From Cucumis sativus (taxonomy: Eukaryota > Streptophyta > Magnoliopsida > Cucurbitales > Cucurbitaceae), in the NCBI RefSeq assembly GCF_000004075.3, contig NC_026656.2:372001-436000 (forward strand): 64,000 nucleotides of DNA, written 5' to 3'. The translations under genes and the position numbers were made by a program. Shown piece by piece: positions 1 to 14,004 of the stretch (position 1 is the first letter of the stretch; the number at the start of each line of letters is the position of its first letter). The notes beneath the pieces are model-generated. The model did no database searches and had not been told where the DNA came from. It was given only the letters and a program-made list of their open reading frames with translations.

Positions 1-613
1 TTTTAGATATTGTTTCATTTTTGGATTTTAAAACTAAGTTTAAACAGTTTGAGAGGAAAGGAATCATACAAAATACTAGCTAGAGAGTCTTAGTTTAATC
101 AATAAGCCTATGATCCTATGTGATCAAGATGAATGAGAAGTTCATAGTTTGAGATAAGAAAATTTCATATATATCCGAAATTATTTAACAACAGCAGCTT
201 ACCTTAATCCCAGCTGCCTGTGAGAAAAAAAAATCAAAAAATTAAAAAAAATTATGATGTATTTTAGCATAAAATAAAGTTATTATAACACACTTACAGC
301 ATAAAATTGGGTTTGGATTCGAGAAGAAGAGTGGGTTAGAAGCACAGATTCCCGAACCTCTAAAAATGAAATTTTGTTCTTGAAAGCATGGCCAGGGACA
401 AGGCTGTAATCAAGTGTGTTCATAATTTAAAACTTTTTAATTAATAAAAATATTATAATGATAATAAATAAAAAAAACTTACTTATTTTCAAGACTAAAT
501 ATCACTTGTGTATACTCATTGAACAGCCTTCGTTGGAAACTTCCTAAAGAACTGCTGGGTTGTTTCTTCTGATCATCATCCTCATCCTCCCGAAACAACC
601 CATCAAGATTCAT
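1..613 (-). CDS. 5' part of a spliced gene of unknown function (runs off the left edge)
   Basis: I do not recognise this protein. Reading the minus strand from ATG at 613, exon 1 is 613-483, exon 2 is 403-298 and exon 3 is a 15-nt microexon at 217-203. Each is flanked by GT donors (GTAAG at 482-478, GTAAGTG at 297, GTAAGC at 202) and AG acceptors, and the frame stays open across all joins: 131+106+15 nt, or 84 codons. The protein starts MNLDGLFREDEDDDQKK, is acidic then polar, and carries Ser-rich stretches in exon 2. I find no domain, signal peptide or membrane segment in the part visible. Introns are very short (79 and 80 nt). No further exon was identified in 1-197, so the rest must lie beyond the window edge. 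The long reading frames at 603-830 overlap this start but are not the gene. Confidence 0.55.
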
Positions 614-1008
614 TAAACAACTTAAAACATAAACATAAAGTTAATATCATTTTCCAATAAATAATCAGGGAAAAAAAAAGGGAAATGAAAATGATATAAT
701 ATATACTTGGAAGGATGGGGTAAATAAGACCAAATGCAAATGTAAGTGGAATGAACAGATTGCAGAAGGGAATGCAAGAAGGAGGCTCGAGCATCCTGAT
801 TGAGGGAAAATACAATTTCCATATACACACAAAAAAAATGATTAATTAAAAGGGAAGAAGAAATAATGGAAGAAATTTATAGGATGGGATCAACTGGGAA
901 GTTGACAATAAGGAAGAAGACAGAGAAAAGAGAGAAACTAAAAGTAAGAAGCTGGAAAAACACGAAGCTCAGCAGCCACAGAAAATTAAAACAATATATA
1001 CATAACTT

Positions 1009-1017
1009 TGTTTATAT
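1009..1017 (-). promoter_or_regulatory. Possible TATA box for the left-edge gene
   Basis: A TATATAAA match on the minus strand lies about 400 bp upstream of the ATG at 613. If used, the 5' untranslated region would be long and might hold an intron. The surrounding DNA is AT-rich, so a chance match is quite possible. Confidence 0.25.
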
Positions 1018-2380
1018 ATAAGTCCATCAAATTTTAAAGTTTCTATTTATTAATGGGTTCAGACTCTAAATCAATTAACATGTCTTTTTTCAATTTTATG
1101 TTTTAAATATAGGTTCTTCGAAGTGACATATTTATTTTAAAATTTTAAAAGTTAATGGTCTATTCAAAATAAAATTGAGTTTTTATATTCAAGTTAGAAT
1201 CTAAACCTAGATAATTAATGACTTATTGAATATAAAATTGAAAATTTAAAAGACTTAACCAATGAACTTTGTAATTTAACCCATAAATATGTGAATACTA
1301 TATCACACAATTATTAAAAAGGATCACGTTAAATAATTTGTGTGTAAGTAATTTTGTTTAGATTAATTCAAAATTTTGACTAAACCTTTGAAATTAAAAG
1401 AAATTTTTGTAGGCACAGCACGAAATTATAACTCTCCCTTTTTTAAAAAGATTGATAACATAGTTATTTTCCCTTGATAAGCGGTTAGTTTATGCACTAG
1501 CTAGGACAACCCCTTTTCTTTTTTAATTAATTGTTGAAAGTGATGAGTTTAGGAATATATTTACATTATTTTCTTTGTGTTTAATTAATTTAAATAATGA
1601 AATATAAATCAAAGTTAAAATTATAAGACTTATTTGTTGATAAAATTAAAACTTGATTGGAAGTCCAAGGTGATATAAGAAGAAGTTGTAGAGGTCAAAT
1701 TTGATTTATTGTTTTTATTATAATTTTGCTTTATATGGATATAAAAAAAAAAAGGTATGAAAATGATGGGGAAGAAAAGTAGGAGTGGATGATGATGTGG
1801 TCAAAGTCCACATTCGCGAGGGCTTGAAATGTAGGGTCCATTCATACATGATTTAACCATTGCTTCTTCTAAGGGTACCCTCCTCATTTTCTCAAACCAA
1901 ATTCTACTTTTAATTTAAGTACTCTAAGTTTGATTAACCCTTTTCCACTCTTTTTTAAAATTAATATTTATGATAACATCAAGAGAGAAATTAATATTTT
2001 AATTTTGTTTTTATTAAAATTATGCATGATTCTTAATTTCAAATTGACACGTTGGATGTGATTTAAAATTTGTATACATACTTGATGGTGAGGTGAGGCT
2101 AGTATGGTAATGTGATTATTAATTGTATACTTCTAGAAAATATAGCACAACAAAATCATAATTTTAATTTTATTTCTAACTTTATAGTGTATCGTTATCT
2201 CTCCTAGTTCATAAACGACATACTAGCGTATTGTGGTGTGCAAAAATTTTTCGAGGTCAAATTTTTTATTTTTTATGCTTTTTATCCTGGTTGACATAAC
2301 GTTTGTCCTAAAAATTAATAAAATAGTACAATGAAAATAAATTATAGAAATAACATGTGGTAACCATAGGAAAGTATTAT

Positions 2381-2729
2381 ATATGCAATTTTTGTAAAAT
2401 GGTGTTATCCTAAGAATCCTACAAATTGAGAGAGAACGAAATTAATATTTTTCTTATTTCTTCTTAATTATATCTGCAAATGGTCCTTAAGAATGGGCCT
2501 TGGCGCTATATTAAAGCCCATTTGGTTAGGAAAGTGGGCTGGGCGGAGTCGCAAGGCCCATACACATTATTTAGCCCGTGTTTATATGGGCCCCGGCCAC
2601 ACTCCCTACAGGATGAACTTTTGATATCTAAAGTAAATTTATAAATTTGTATGTACTCTAAATGCTCAGAGAAAACATTCTTTATTAAAATAAAATTAAT
2701 ATTGTTTTAAATTGTATGGCTTATGAAAG
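2381..2729. repeat. Dispersed direct repeat, copy 1
   Basis: This segment recurs in the same orientation at about 6735-7109. Matching blocks include the start (ATATGCAATTTTTG), the middle (GGCGCTATATTAAAGCCCAT, AAAGTGGGCTGG, GTTTATATGG/AGCCCCGGCCA) and the end (ATTGTATGGCTTATGAAA). Copy 1 is shorter because it lacks two stretches of roughly 30-45 bp that copy 2 has. The core contains several GGCCCA/TGGGCC elements of the kind found in plant promoters (site II, bound by TCP factors). There is no open reading frame. Confidence 0.8.
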
Positions 2730-2874
2730 ATAAGATACATCGTTGGTTGTGTTATCTATGATTTCAGATTGATTTTAGAGTGAGATTTTAGAGTTATACA
2801 TCACTTTTAAAATTTTAAAAGTTTATTGTTTTAATTTTGCAATACTGCGTTTAGGGACTGAAAATAAAGGACCA

Positions 2875-2995
2875 TTTTTCACGAGCCTCATCGGAGTGGG
2901 TCACTGCTAGGCCGTTCGTGTAGAGTCGTTCGTGCTTAGCCATAGCTGATTCGTTCGCATCGTGGGTCACCGCCGTGGAGACAGAGACAAAGGGC
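2875..2995. other. GC-rich patch in AT-rich spacer
   Basis: About 120 bp far richer in G and C than its flanks. It contains repeated words: GTTCGTG twice, a further GTTCG, and GTGGGTCAC twice. No reading frame, RNA fold or known element was recognised. It may be a fragment of a decayed gene or transposon. Confidence 0.4.
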
Positions 2996-3398
2996 AGTTT
3001 TAGTTTTTTTTTTAAAAATTGTTAATCAATCATTTATAGTTTTGTATGAATTGATCATTCACTTGCCTTGACATTTCAGTACATAAAATTATAATTACGT
3101 TTTTAACCTATCAGCAATAGAAGAAAAAAATAGAAAATTATGCATTTTTTTTTGCCTTTTGTTATTCTTTCTTAACATTTTTTATTTTTCTGGATAACTT
3201 TTATTAAAAACGTCAAATACTTATAATCTCTTAAAGTCAATTAGTTCTGTTTTTTTAAGAAATATAGTATTAAAAAAAGTTAATTTTCTTATTGACTCGT
3301 TTAGTTTCTTAGAATAAAATAAGAATATATAAAGAAACCTCACATAAACCACATGCATGCACATGTTATATAACACATATATAAAAAAGTATGTATGT

Positions 3399-3417
3399 AT
3401 ATATATATATATATATG
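3399..3417. repeat. (AT)n microsatellite
   Basis: Uninterrupted AT dinucleotide run, preceded by a short (GTAT)n stretch. It is a likely polymorphic marker and has no evident function. Confidence 0.9.
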
Positions 3418-3963
3418 ATTCTTACACAATCATTAGTCTGATAAAAAAAGCAATAAATTAATAATAAAACTTCTACATATCTTCTCTTAACATCATCAGA
3501 TGGAGCATAATATATATGACGTTATTCTTGAAACTTTTATCGGATCCTATCCTGCACGAACATAATAAATTGAAACAGATGAATCAAATATTGTAAACCG
3601 AAAATGGAATGTATAGTCTAATGTTAAAACGTACTCTTCATTAAAATAATAATAGAAAAAAAAAACTTATTGATCTCCATATATTATTTAGCATTTGGAG
3701 ATGCATATTTAAAATGAAATGGAAAGAAAAAAAATGCATTAGGGTATGAATATATTGGGTGACATATTTAAATATTTTTGAGAAATTTTGTTTAATTGTT
3801 TGTGTATAAATTATATTTAATAAAACAAGATAAATATAGGTATATAGAATAATATCAAAAGTAGAAAAAGAAAAAAAAAGATAGCATTTTTTGTTAATTA
3901 AAAAAATAAAATAGAAAGAAGGAACTTACTTGATTTGGTTGGACAGAAATGGTGTCATGCAGT

Positions 3964-4506
3964 TTAGAGAGGAAGATCATTGGTTGTGGAATTAGGAGGG
4001 CTGCATGTGTTGGACATGAGTATAACAAGTGTGATGCAAGAGATAAGGAAGAGAAGAATTAGAAGGACATGGAAGTACATTTGGCTGGGGATCGCAGCTG
4101 CTATTAAGTAACTGGTCATACAAAAGAAGGCACCTAGAAAGTATAGGACCTTTGCAAAGGTCTTAAAACTGAAATCTATTATCATTGCAGACACAAAACA
4201 CAGTAAACAAAGTAAACTGGTAATGGATACGAACTCAAAAGAATCAGGGAGTTTAGCTTTAGCTTGTACCGACAGCGCTGCAATAGCAAACGTGAAAGCA
4301 GCATGAAATCCAATTATTTTAATTTTTTGCTCCTCCACCATCTTCGCCACGACTTCAACAAAGCTCTCGGTCACTTCACCCAACATTTTTCTGAACCTGG
4401 GGGAGATACAAGCCATCCAATTCGGCATTTCCACTCTACCAGAACGACACTTGAAAGCCTTTAATTTCCGCTCTACATGAATAACAATTTTGAGTTGCCA
4501 ATCCAT
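3964..4506 (-). CDS. Small four-helix membrane protein of unknown function
   Basis: This is a single open frame of 180 residues. The first 60 or so residues look soluble and basic (MDWQLKIVIHVERKLKAFK, then PNWMACISPRFRKMLGE). Four hydrophobic segments follow, at roughly residues 65-84, 93-113, 117-139 and 143-165, and the tail is short, polar and rich in Ser, Thr and Asn. No signal peptide precedes them. I do not recognise the family; the layout (short cytosolic N-terminus, then four helices) would suit an integral membrane protein of the secretory pathway or plasma membrane. Only one exon is seen, so it could also be a surviving piece of a larger gene. The continuous frame in such AT-rich DNA and the sensible amino-acid pattern argue that it codes. 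No neighbour within 4 kb helps with function. Confidence 0.6.
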   Translation of the reverse strand: MDWQLKIVIHVERKLKAFKCRSGRVEMPNWMACISPRFRKMLGEVTESFVEVVAKMVEEQKIKIIGFHAAFTFAIAALSVQAKAKLPDSFEFVSITSLLCLLCFVSAMIIDFSFKTFAKVLYFLGAFFCMTSYLIAAAIPSQMYFHVLLILLFLISCITLVILMSNTCSPPNSTTNDLPL

Positions 4507-6720
4507 TTTATAATGGTAGGAGCTGACCTTTGAATTAGTTTGCTTCCAAACTTAGGATGTCCTTTTCACCTTTGTGTTTTTAAAGTATAATAATTAATAT
4601 TGGAAGGAGCTTGCCTTTGACATGGTTTGGTTTCAACTTAGGATTTTTTTATTACCTTTGTTTCTTTAAAGTAAAGTGGTGAAAAGTTTTAGAAGTCAGA
4701 TTCAATTCCGTGTCACAATTAGTAATATATGGTTTAAAATTTAGAAAATGCAACACTCAAACCCACCCACAACTAATATGGTTGTGAAATTAGACGCACA
4801 ACACTATATTATTTAATACATATGGTAATTTAACACTTTAAAACTAATATTAAAATATAAAAATTGAGAATGTGATAGGACACATGTCCCACCGGTCTCT
4901 ACGATACTTTGAGTCTTGATAATAGTAGGTAGTTGTAGTTATTGAAGAAAAAAAAGAAGTTTGGAATGTGTTTGGATTACTCTAAATATACACTTTAAAT
5001 AAAGTGTTAAAAATAAAATGTATTCTTAAAAAATATTTTTTTGATTTGGACACGGGTACACAAAATATGAAAAATAAACCAAAAAAAATCACATGTGGAG
5101 GTGAGTAGGAAAGAAACCTTATAAAAAGACTGCATTTGTGTATTAGAAAAATGATTAAACATCCAACTTAGGAGATTAAGTAATCACTCACTAAAACACT
5201 TTTTTTTTTCTTTTTTAAATTTTCGTAGTTTTTAAATTTCAACAACCCTTTATTTATGTTTTTATTTATTATTATCATAATGATTGTCTCTAATGTTCCA
5301 ACTTCGCCACACACGCGTCTACTACATTGGTATTGAGATTCTCCACCTTCTTTTTATTTTGTATTTTATTTACCTTACACTTTGTACCGAGTTAAAGTCG
5401 CGGTGGCCCCTTTTCTACGAGGATCATAGATTGGGTATTCAACATTTCTTAATTCTATATATTATTGGATATACAAATAAAAAATACAAACACCAAATTA
5501 AATTAACATCAACTTCAAAATAAACAAAAACAACATATCATAGTTGACATAGTTGATACATATATATATATATATATAGTAATTAATTGTTGTTGTGAGA
5601 ATTTTAGTTAGTTTTCAAACTTCATGTTATAAACTAAAAGGTTTCTACCAAGAATTAATAAATATTGGAATAAACAAAAATTTACCTAAAAGAAAAAAAA
5701 GGAAACACGGATGAATGGTTTAAGATTTTTGTATTTGAAAACTAAGATATTTAAGTTTAATGAATTGTGTAAAACATAATATTTAAGAAAAGTGACGTGG
5801 TAATTAGTACAAATATTCTTAAAATATAATAAATATTTTTCTTTAAAAGTAGGTTAACTTAATTTTAAAATATATTATTAAAAAAATTACTTTATATTAT
5901 TTATTATTGTTATAGCGAGAAGAAAGTATATAAATTTTTTGAAAAAACATAGTTGAAGTTACCAAGTAATTAAATTGATAGCATATGTGCTGGTCATTTT
6001 TTAGTTCATCAAATCAATAATGAAATTATGGTAATAAAGAAAACTTTCTTATTCATAGTCACAAAAACCTAAGATTGATTTTTTAGCTAAATTCTTTCCA
6101 CAAACATTTTCTAGCATGAGTGGGAAGAGCTACGTAATTATTAGAATCTTCTGAAGTGCAACAAAAATCCTTAATAAATTGTTGTCTTTGACTATCAATC
6201 ATACAAAATAGAATTTGTTAGAGGAAACTGAGTAGATAAAGGAACAAAAGAAAAACGTTCTTATTTTGAGAGAAATTGAGTTGTGTGAAAAGAAAAAAAA
6301 ACCAAAATAAGATAAGTTTTCGAAAATGTAGTAAAGAAGAATCGTTTCATGGTAACAAAAATGATATAATAAAACTACTAAAATTTTAAAAGTTTTGAAA
6401 CAAATGTAATCATAATCAAACGTAAAATTATAGATTGTACGGTGGTTTTTTTTATAGAAATAAATAGCATATTTTACGTTATGTTGAATGATAATTAATA
6501 ATTATAAATTAATTTTATATTTTAATATTAAAAGGTGTTGGTAACAATGTAATCGGTTGATTTGTGTTTAGAGTGTTTAATATTAAATTTAATTATTTTG
6601 TTTAAGATGTTCCTTCTTAAAGCATACATTAAATCGCTTTGAATTTTATCAACGATAATCACTAAAATTTTACAAAAGAACGATGTCGATTTTTTTTTGA
6701 AGTTTTTATCAATTATATGT

Positions 6721-6738
6721 ATATATATATATATATAT
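6721..6738. repeat. (AT)n microsatellite at the edge of repeat copy 2
   Basis: AT dinucleotide run directly bordering the left end of the second copy of the dispersed repeat. Copy 1 begins beside a much shorter AT stretch, so the tract may have expanded after duplication. Confidence 0.85.
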
Positions 6739-7109
6739 GCAATTTTTGAAAAACAGTTATTTCTTTTTAATTATATTTGCAAATGATTCTTAAGTGATCA
6801 CACTGCACGACACGTAACAAAGAACGTCAAATGGATATGAATGGGTCATGGCGCTATATTAAAGCCCATTTGTTTGACAGGCGGGAGACTGACCAGCCTT
6901 CTATTCAAGAAAGTGGGCTGGAAGGAATCGCAAGGCCCATACACATTATTTCGTCCGTGTTTATATGAGCCCCGGCCATGCTACACGATGAAATTTTGAT
7001 ATCTAAACTAAATTTATAAATTTGTAAATTGTATCTACAATGATTTTGATGAATTCTAAATGCTTGAAGAAAACATTATTTATAAAAATCAATTGTATGG
7101 CTTATGAAA
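6735..7109. repeat. Dispersed direct repeat, copy 2
   Basis: Second copy of the 2381-2729 segment, same orientation, about 4.35 kb to the right. Relative to copy 1 it has extra bases at about 6792-6838 (between the shared TTAAG and AATGGG words) and at about 6874-6909 (before the shared AGAAAGTGGGCT). The shared blocks are close to identical over 15-25 bp at a time. Both copies keep the GGCCCAT, GCCCATTT and CCCCGGCCA words. No coding potential was seen. Confidence 0.8.
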
Positions 7110-9123
7110 TCTTAAATCAGAAAATTTGTTTGCAGGTAGATCATAGATTTTTCTTTTAATACAATTTCAAATCTCAAAATTCTCACTCTACAATACTTTT
7201 TGTTAAATCACCAATAAAAGTTTCATCACTAATGTTAAAAATATGTAGATCTCTAACCATAAACTAAACAAAATTGAAATTTGGAGAGAGTTAATAAGAG
7301 CATGAAATTTAATGGATAAAAGTTTATACTTTTTCCCCAAGATGAAAATTTCTTTTCGTATTATGGGTTTAATTTTCAAACTATCAATTGGACATTTTGT
7401 CTTTCCAACTAAAGTGCTGAAGTGTGTCAGCAAAGGTTATTTTTATTTACTTTATGTTATGTATTTATTAGCAAATTTAATACATTTTGGTTAATAAAAC
7501 CATTTGATGGATGCCCAAATGTGTGTGAACGGCTAACCCTAATTTGTACTATCCGACTTGGTCCTCATCAAAATTTCCACATAAAATGTTTTTGGATATG
7601 TTTGATAACACTCTATTTTTATAAAGAAGGTAAGATGGTAATAGTTAAAATATATATTAGAAATAATCATGAGAAATGAAAACCGAAAAACACGAACATT
7701 ATCAATCAAGATTAAAACGTCTATGAGAATTCAAACTTCAATCACTCTTGGACCAAATTATCTTACTCGACTTTATGATTAGGGTGTAACTTTTTTTCAT
7801 CTGAATAATAGTTTTGATATAGTTCAATAATATGAATTAAAGAAAAATCCGCACTAAACTAAAATTAATATGAAAATGAAATAAATGATACTTTTACTTG
7901 GCCTCTTCTTCTTCTTATTCTAGACCAGTAGTAAGTTACATTTATATTAAAAAAGTTATGTATAAATGGTATGATTAATATGGTCAGTCTTATAGGTAAC
8001 TACAACCTGCCCAATTTTAATTTCATTGGTCTTTTTTTTCTTCTTTTTATGTATAAACAAAAAAAAGTCTTTAATGGAAAATAAACAATCAAAGCACAGC
8101 TAATTCGACATATTAACTTTCATATTCAAAACGTTTATTTCTATTTCAAATCACTTAAAGATCTTTACTGATTTGACAGGAAACAACCAGCTTTTTCTTA
8201 ACACAATTAATTTCAAACCCCTTCAACAATAATTCCTCTTTGAAAAGTTAAAGTTTTCTATAAAGTTTAAAGGTAATTCCTGAACTTTCTAATTTGTATC
8301 AAATTAAAACTTAAAGTTGTTTATAAAGTTAAAATATTATAGATCAAGTAAATATTATATTGTGACTCGTAAGGTTAGATTATTGAGGGTGACTATTTTT
8401 CTAACAATGTAATGGTGATTTTGAGATTTTTCTTAATCTTCTAGAAGGTATGATGTTATATTCGAACTATATAATTTAGTGTATGCCAAATAAGATTTTC
8501 AAATTTAAAACATTCAACTACTATCTCAACTAAATTGCACGTCTTGTTAAAAAAAAAAAGCTTCGAAGATTATCTTAAAAAACTTATAAGTTTGGTTTCA
8601 TATACTTTTTTTATTATATGAGTAATTAATAATATATAACCATAAAATTGAAAACCTTGAATGTCCTATATATTATTAGACACAAAATTCTATTTTAAGC
8701 CTCATATTTCTGACTTCTTTAAAGTTTGATTCACACATATATACTTAAACACATTTATTAGCATAGGATAGATTGGTGTAAATCAAACCACGCATAGCAT
8801 GCATTGAGCTATAAAATTACTTCACTAAAATGTCAAAGAAACATTATATATATATATATAGGAATTATGAATAACTCAATACTTAACAGAATAATGTATT
8901 TTTCTAGGGCAAAATTCCAACTTTCAATCTCAAAGTGAAGAGTACATCTCAACTTTACCAAAGTTATAATTAATTTAGGACTGGATATAGATACAATAAT
9001 GCCATAAATATATATTATATAGTTTAATTTAACCTTAACAAAAAACCTAATCTATATATATATATATAAATAATTTTTTTTCTTACACTGAGAAGAAAAT
9101 AATAATAATAACAGTGATAAATT

Positions 9124-12728
<3,605 letters not shown>

Positions 12729-12768
12729 CTTTGGATTTCTCTCTCAATAATTCGAAAAATTAAGATGA

Positions 12769-12823
12769 AGATGAAGATGAAGAAGAAGAAGAAGAAGAAG
12801 AAGGGGTAGAAGAAGAAGAAAGT
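12769..12823. repeat. GA-rich trinucleotide tract in the CKX leader
   Basis: Run of GATGAA then GAA units on the plus strand, which is a (TTC)n pyrimidine tract on the coding (minus) strand. It lies between the TATA box near 12876 and the ATG at 12728, so it should be transcribed as part of the 5' untranslated region. Confidence 0.7.
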
Positions 12824-12872
12824 AATGGCTTTATGCGTTTGTTGGTAAGAAACTGGTGAGTTTCTAAGGGAA

Positions 12873-12880
12873 TATTTATA
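12873..12880 (-). promoter_or_regulatory. TATA box of the cytokinin dehydrogenase gene
   Basis: TATAAATATT on the minus strand, preceded by CCTC, about 145 bp upstream of the ATG at 12728. Spacing predicts a transcription start near 12845 and a leader of roughly 115 nt. Confidence 0.6.
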
Positions 12881-13966
12881 GAGGTTTTGAGTCAATGCAA
12901 CGACAAAATACTTTATTAAATTCAACGCTATACTTTATTTCTTTATTTTAATCTATTAATTTATCCCAACATTCCAATAATTTCCCTTTCCAATACGTCA
13001 ATGTTTCATTCAACTTCTTACCTAATAACTTTCTGATTTTTAACTTTAATTTAATCATTTTACTTATCATTTTAGATATGTAGACCTTTAACATAAAAAG
13101 GAAATTAAACCTTAATTTCTTAGTCTTGGTCGCCTTTTGAGTTCTCAATCAAATTTAAATATTAAAATTTTTAATTTTGTATGTTAATTGATGTTGAGAA
13201 TATTAGAAATACAACGTCTCATATTAACAAAGTTTGAGGAAATTGAAAGTTTTAACATGTTCGTGGTAATAATTTCTCTTTTATAAGCTCTTATGTTAAG
13301 TGGTGGAAAATGAGTATGATTGATATGCACAAATTTTACAAGAGTTCACTTGAAATTGGGGTTGAGAGATGAAATTATTTTCGTGGGGTTGTAATAATTT
13401 TTCATATAATGAAAATTTTCTAATCTGTAATGGTCAGACTTTGAAAATGTTTGAGCTAAAATTATAAGTTTTAACCCCTAACCTAACCTTTCTGAGATTT
13501 GTATTTATTCTTTTGTCTCGAACTCTCAGCAACTTTTAATTTAATGTTCCTAATTAATTAGGTCTTCAAAAGTTATTTTGAAAAGATTAGTATGGATCAA
13601 ATTGATATAATTTAACAAAATGTCTACTATATATATATATATGTTTTTTCATTCACTGTCAAATTTATCTTATATTTAATGGGAAAAAATGGCTTTTTTT
13701 ATATAATTTTATTCAGACATGTGACTTTAAAACTTAAAAGAAATGTATAAATAGACGACAAGTTATTATTAGACCGTTTCCATCTTAGAAATTTCAATGA
13801 AACTGTCTAGACACTTAATTAAACTCTTTCTTAAATATTAATCAGAAAATAGAATGAAGGTATACGAAACTTGAAATTTATGCATAAAAAATAAAAAAAA
13901 GTAGATAGATAGAAGGTTGATTTATAACTGGGTAGGTACGAAAATAAAATGCTTAGGTTGTTCTTT

Positions 13967-13969
<3 letters not shown>

Positions 13970-13999
<30 letters not shown>
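13970..13999. repeat. (AT)n microsatellite
   Basis: About 15 uninterrupted AT units. It lies just before a short mixed-composition stretch (14000-14100) that has no recognisable gene. Confidence 0.9.

Positions 14000-14004
<5 letters not shown>

Larger units (their letters stand above)
614..3963. other. Gene-free spacer with one copy of a duplicated segment and a GC-rich patch
   Basis: No credible coding region was found on either strand. The stretch holds the upstream region of the left-edge gene, a 350-bp segment that recurs near 6735-7110, a GC-rich patch at about 2875-2995, and an (AT)n tract at 3399-3417. The rest is AT-rich with many short homopolymer runs. Confidence 0.6.
4507..9123. 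other. Gene-free spacer containing repeat copy 2
   Basis: No reading frame with protein-like composition was found. The stretch holds the second copy of the duplicated segment (about 6735-7109), (AT)n tracts at 5560-5578, 6721-6738 and near 8849, and a repeat-like stretch at 8270-8340 that resembles 63840-63900. The last part, 8600-9123, is the downstream flank of the cytokinin dehydrogenase gene. Confidence 0.6.

Noticed and set aside
13970..13999. (AT)n tracts as hairpins or terminators
   Set aside because: AT repeats are self-complementary by nature and occur dozens of times here. They are ordinary microsatellites.
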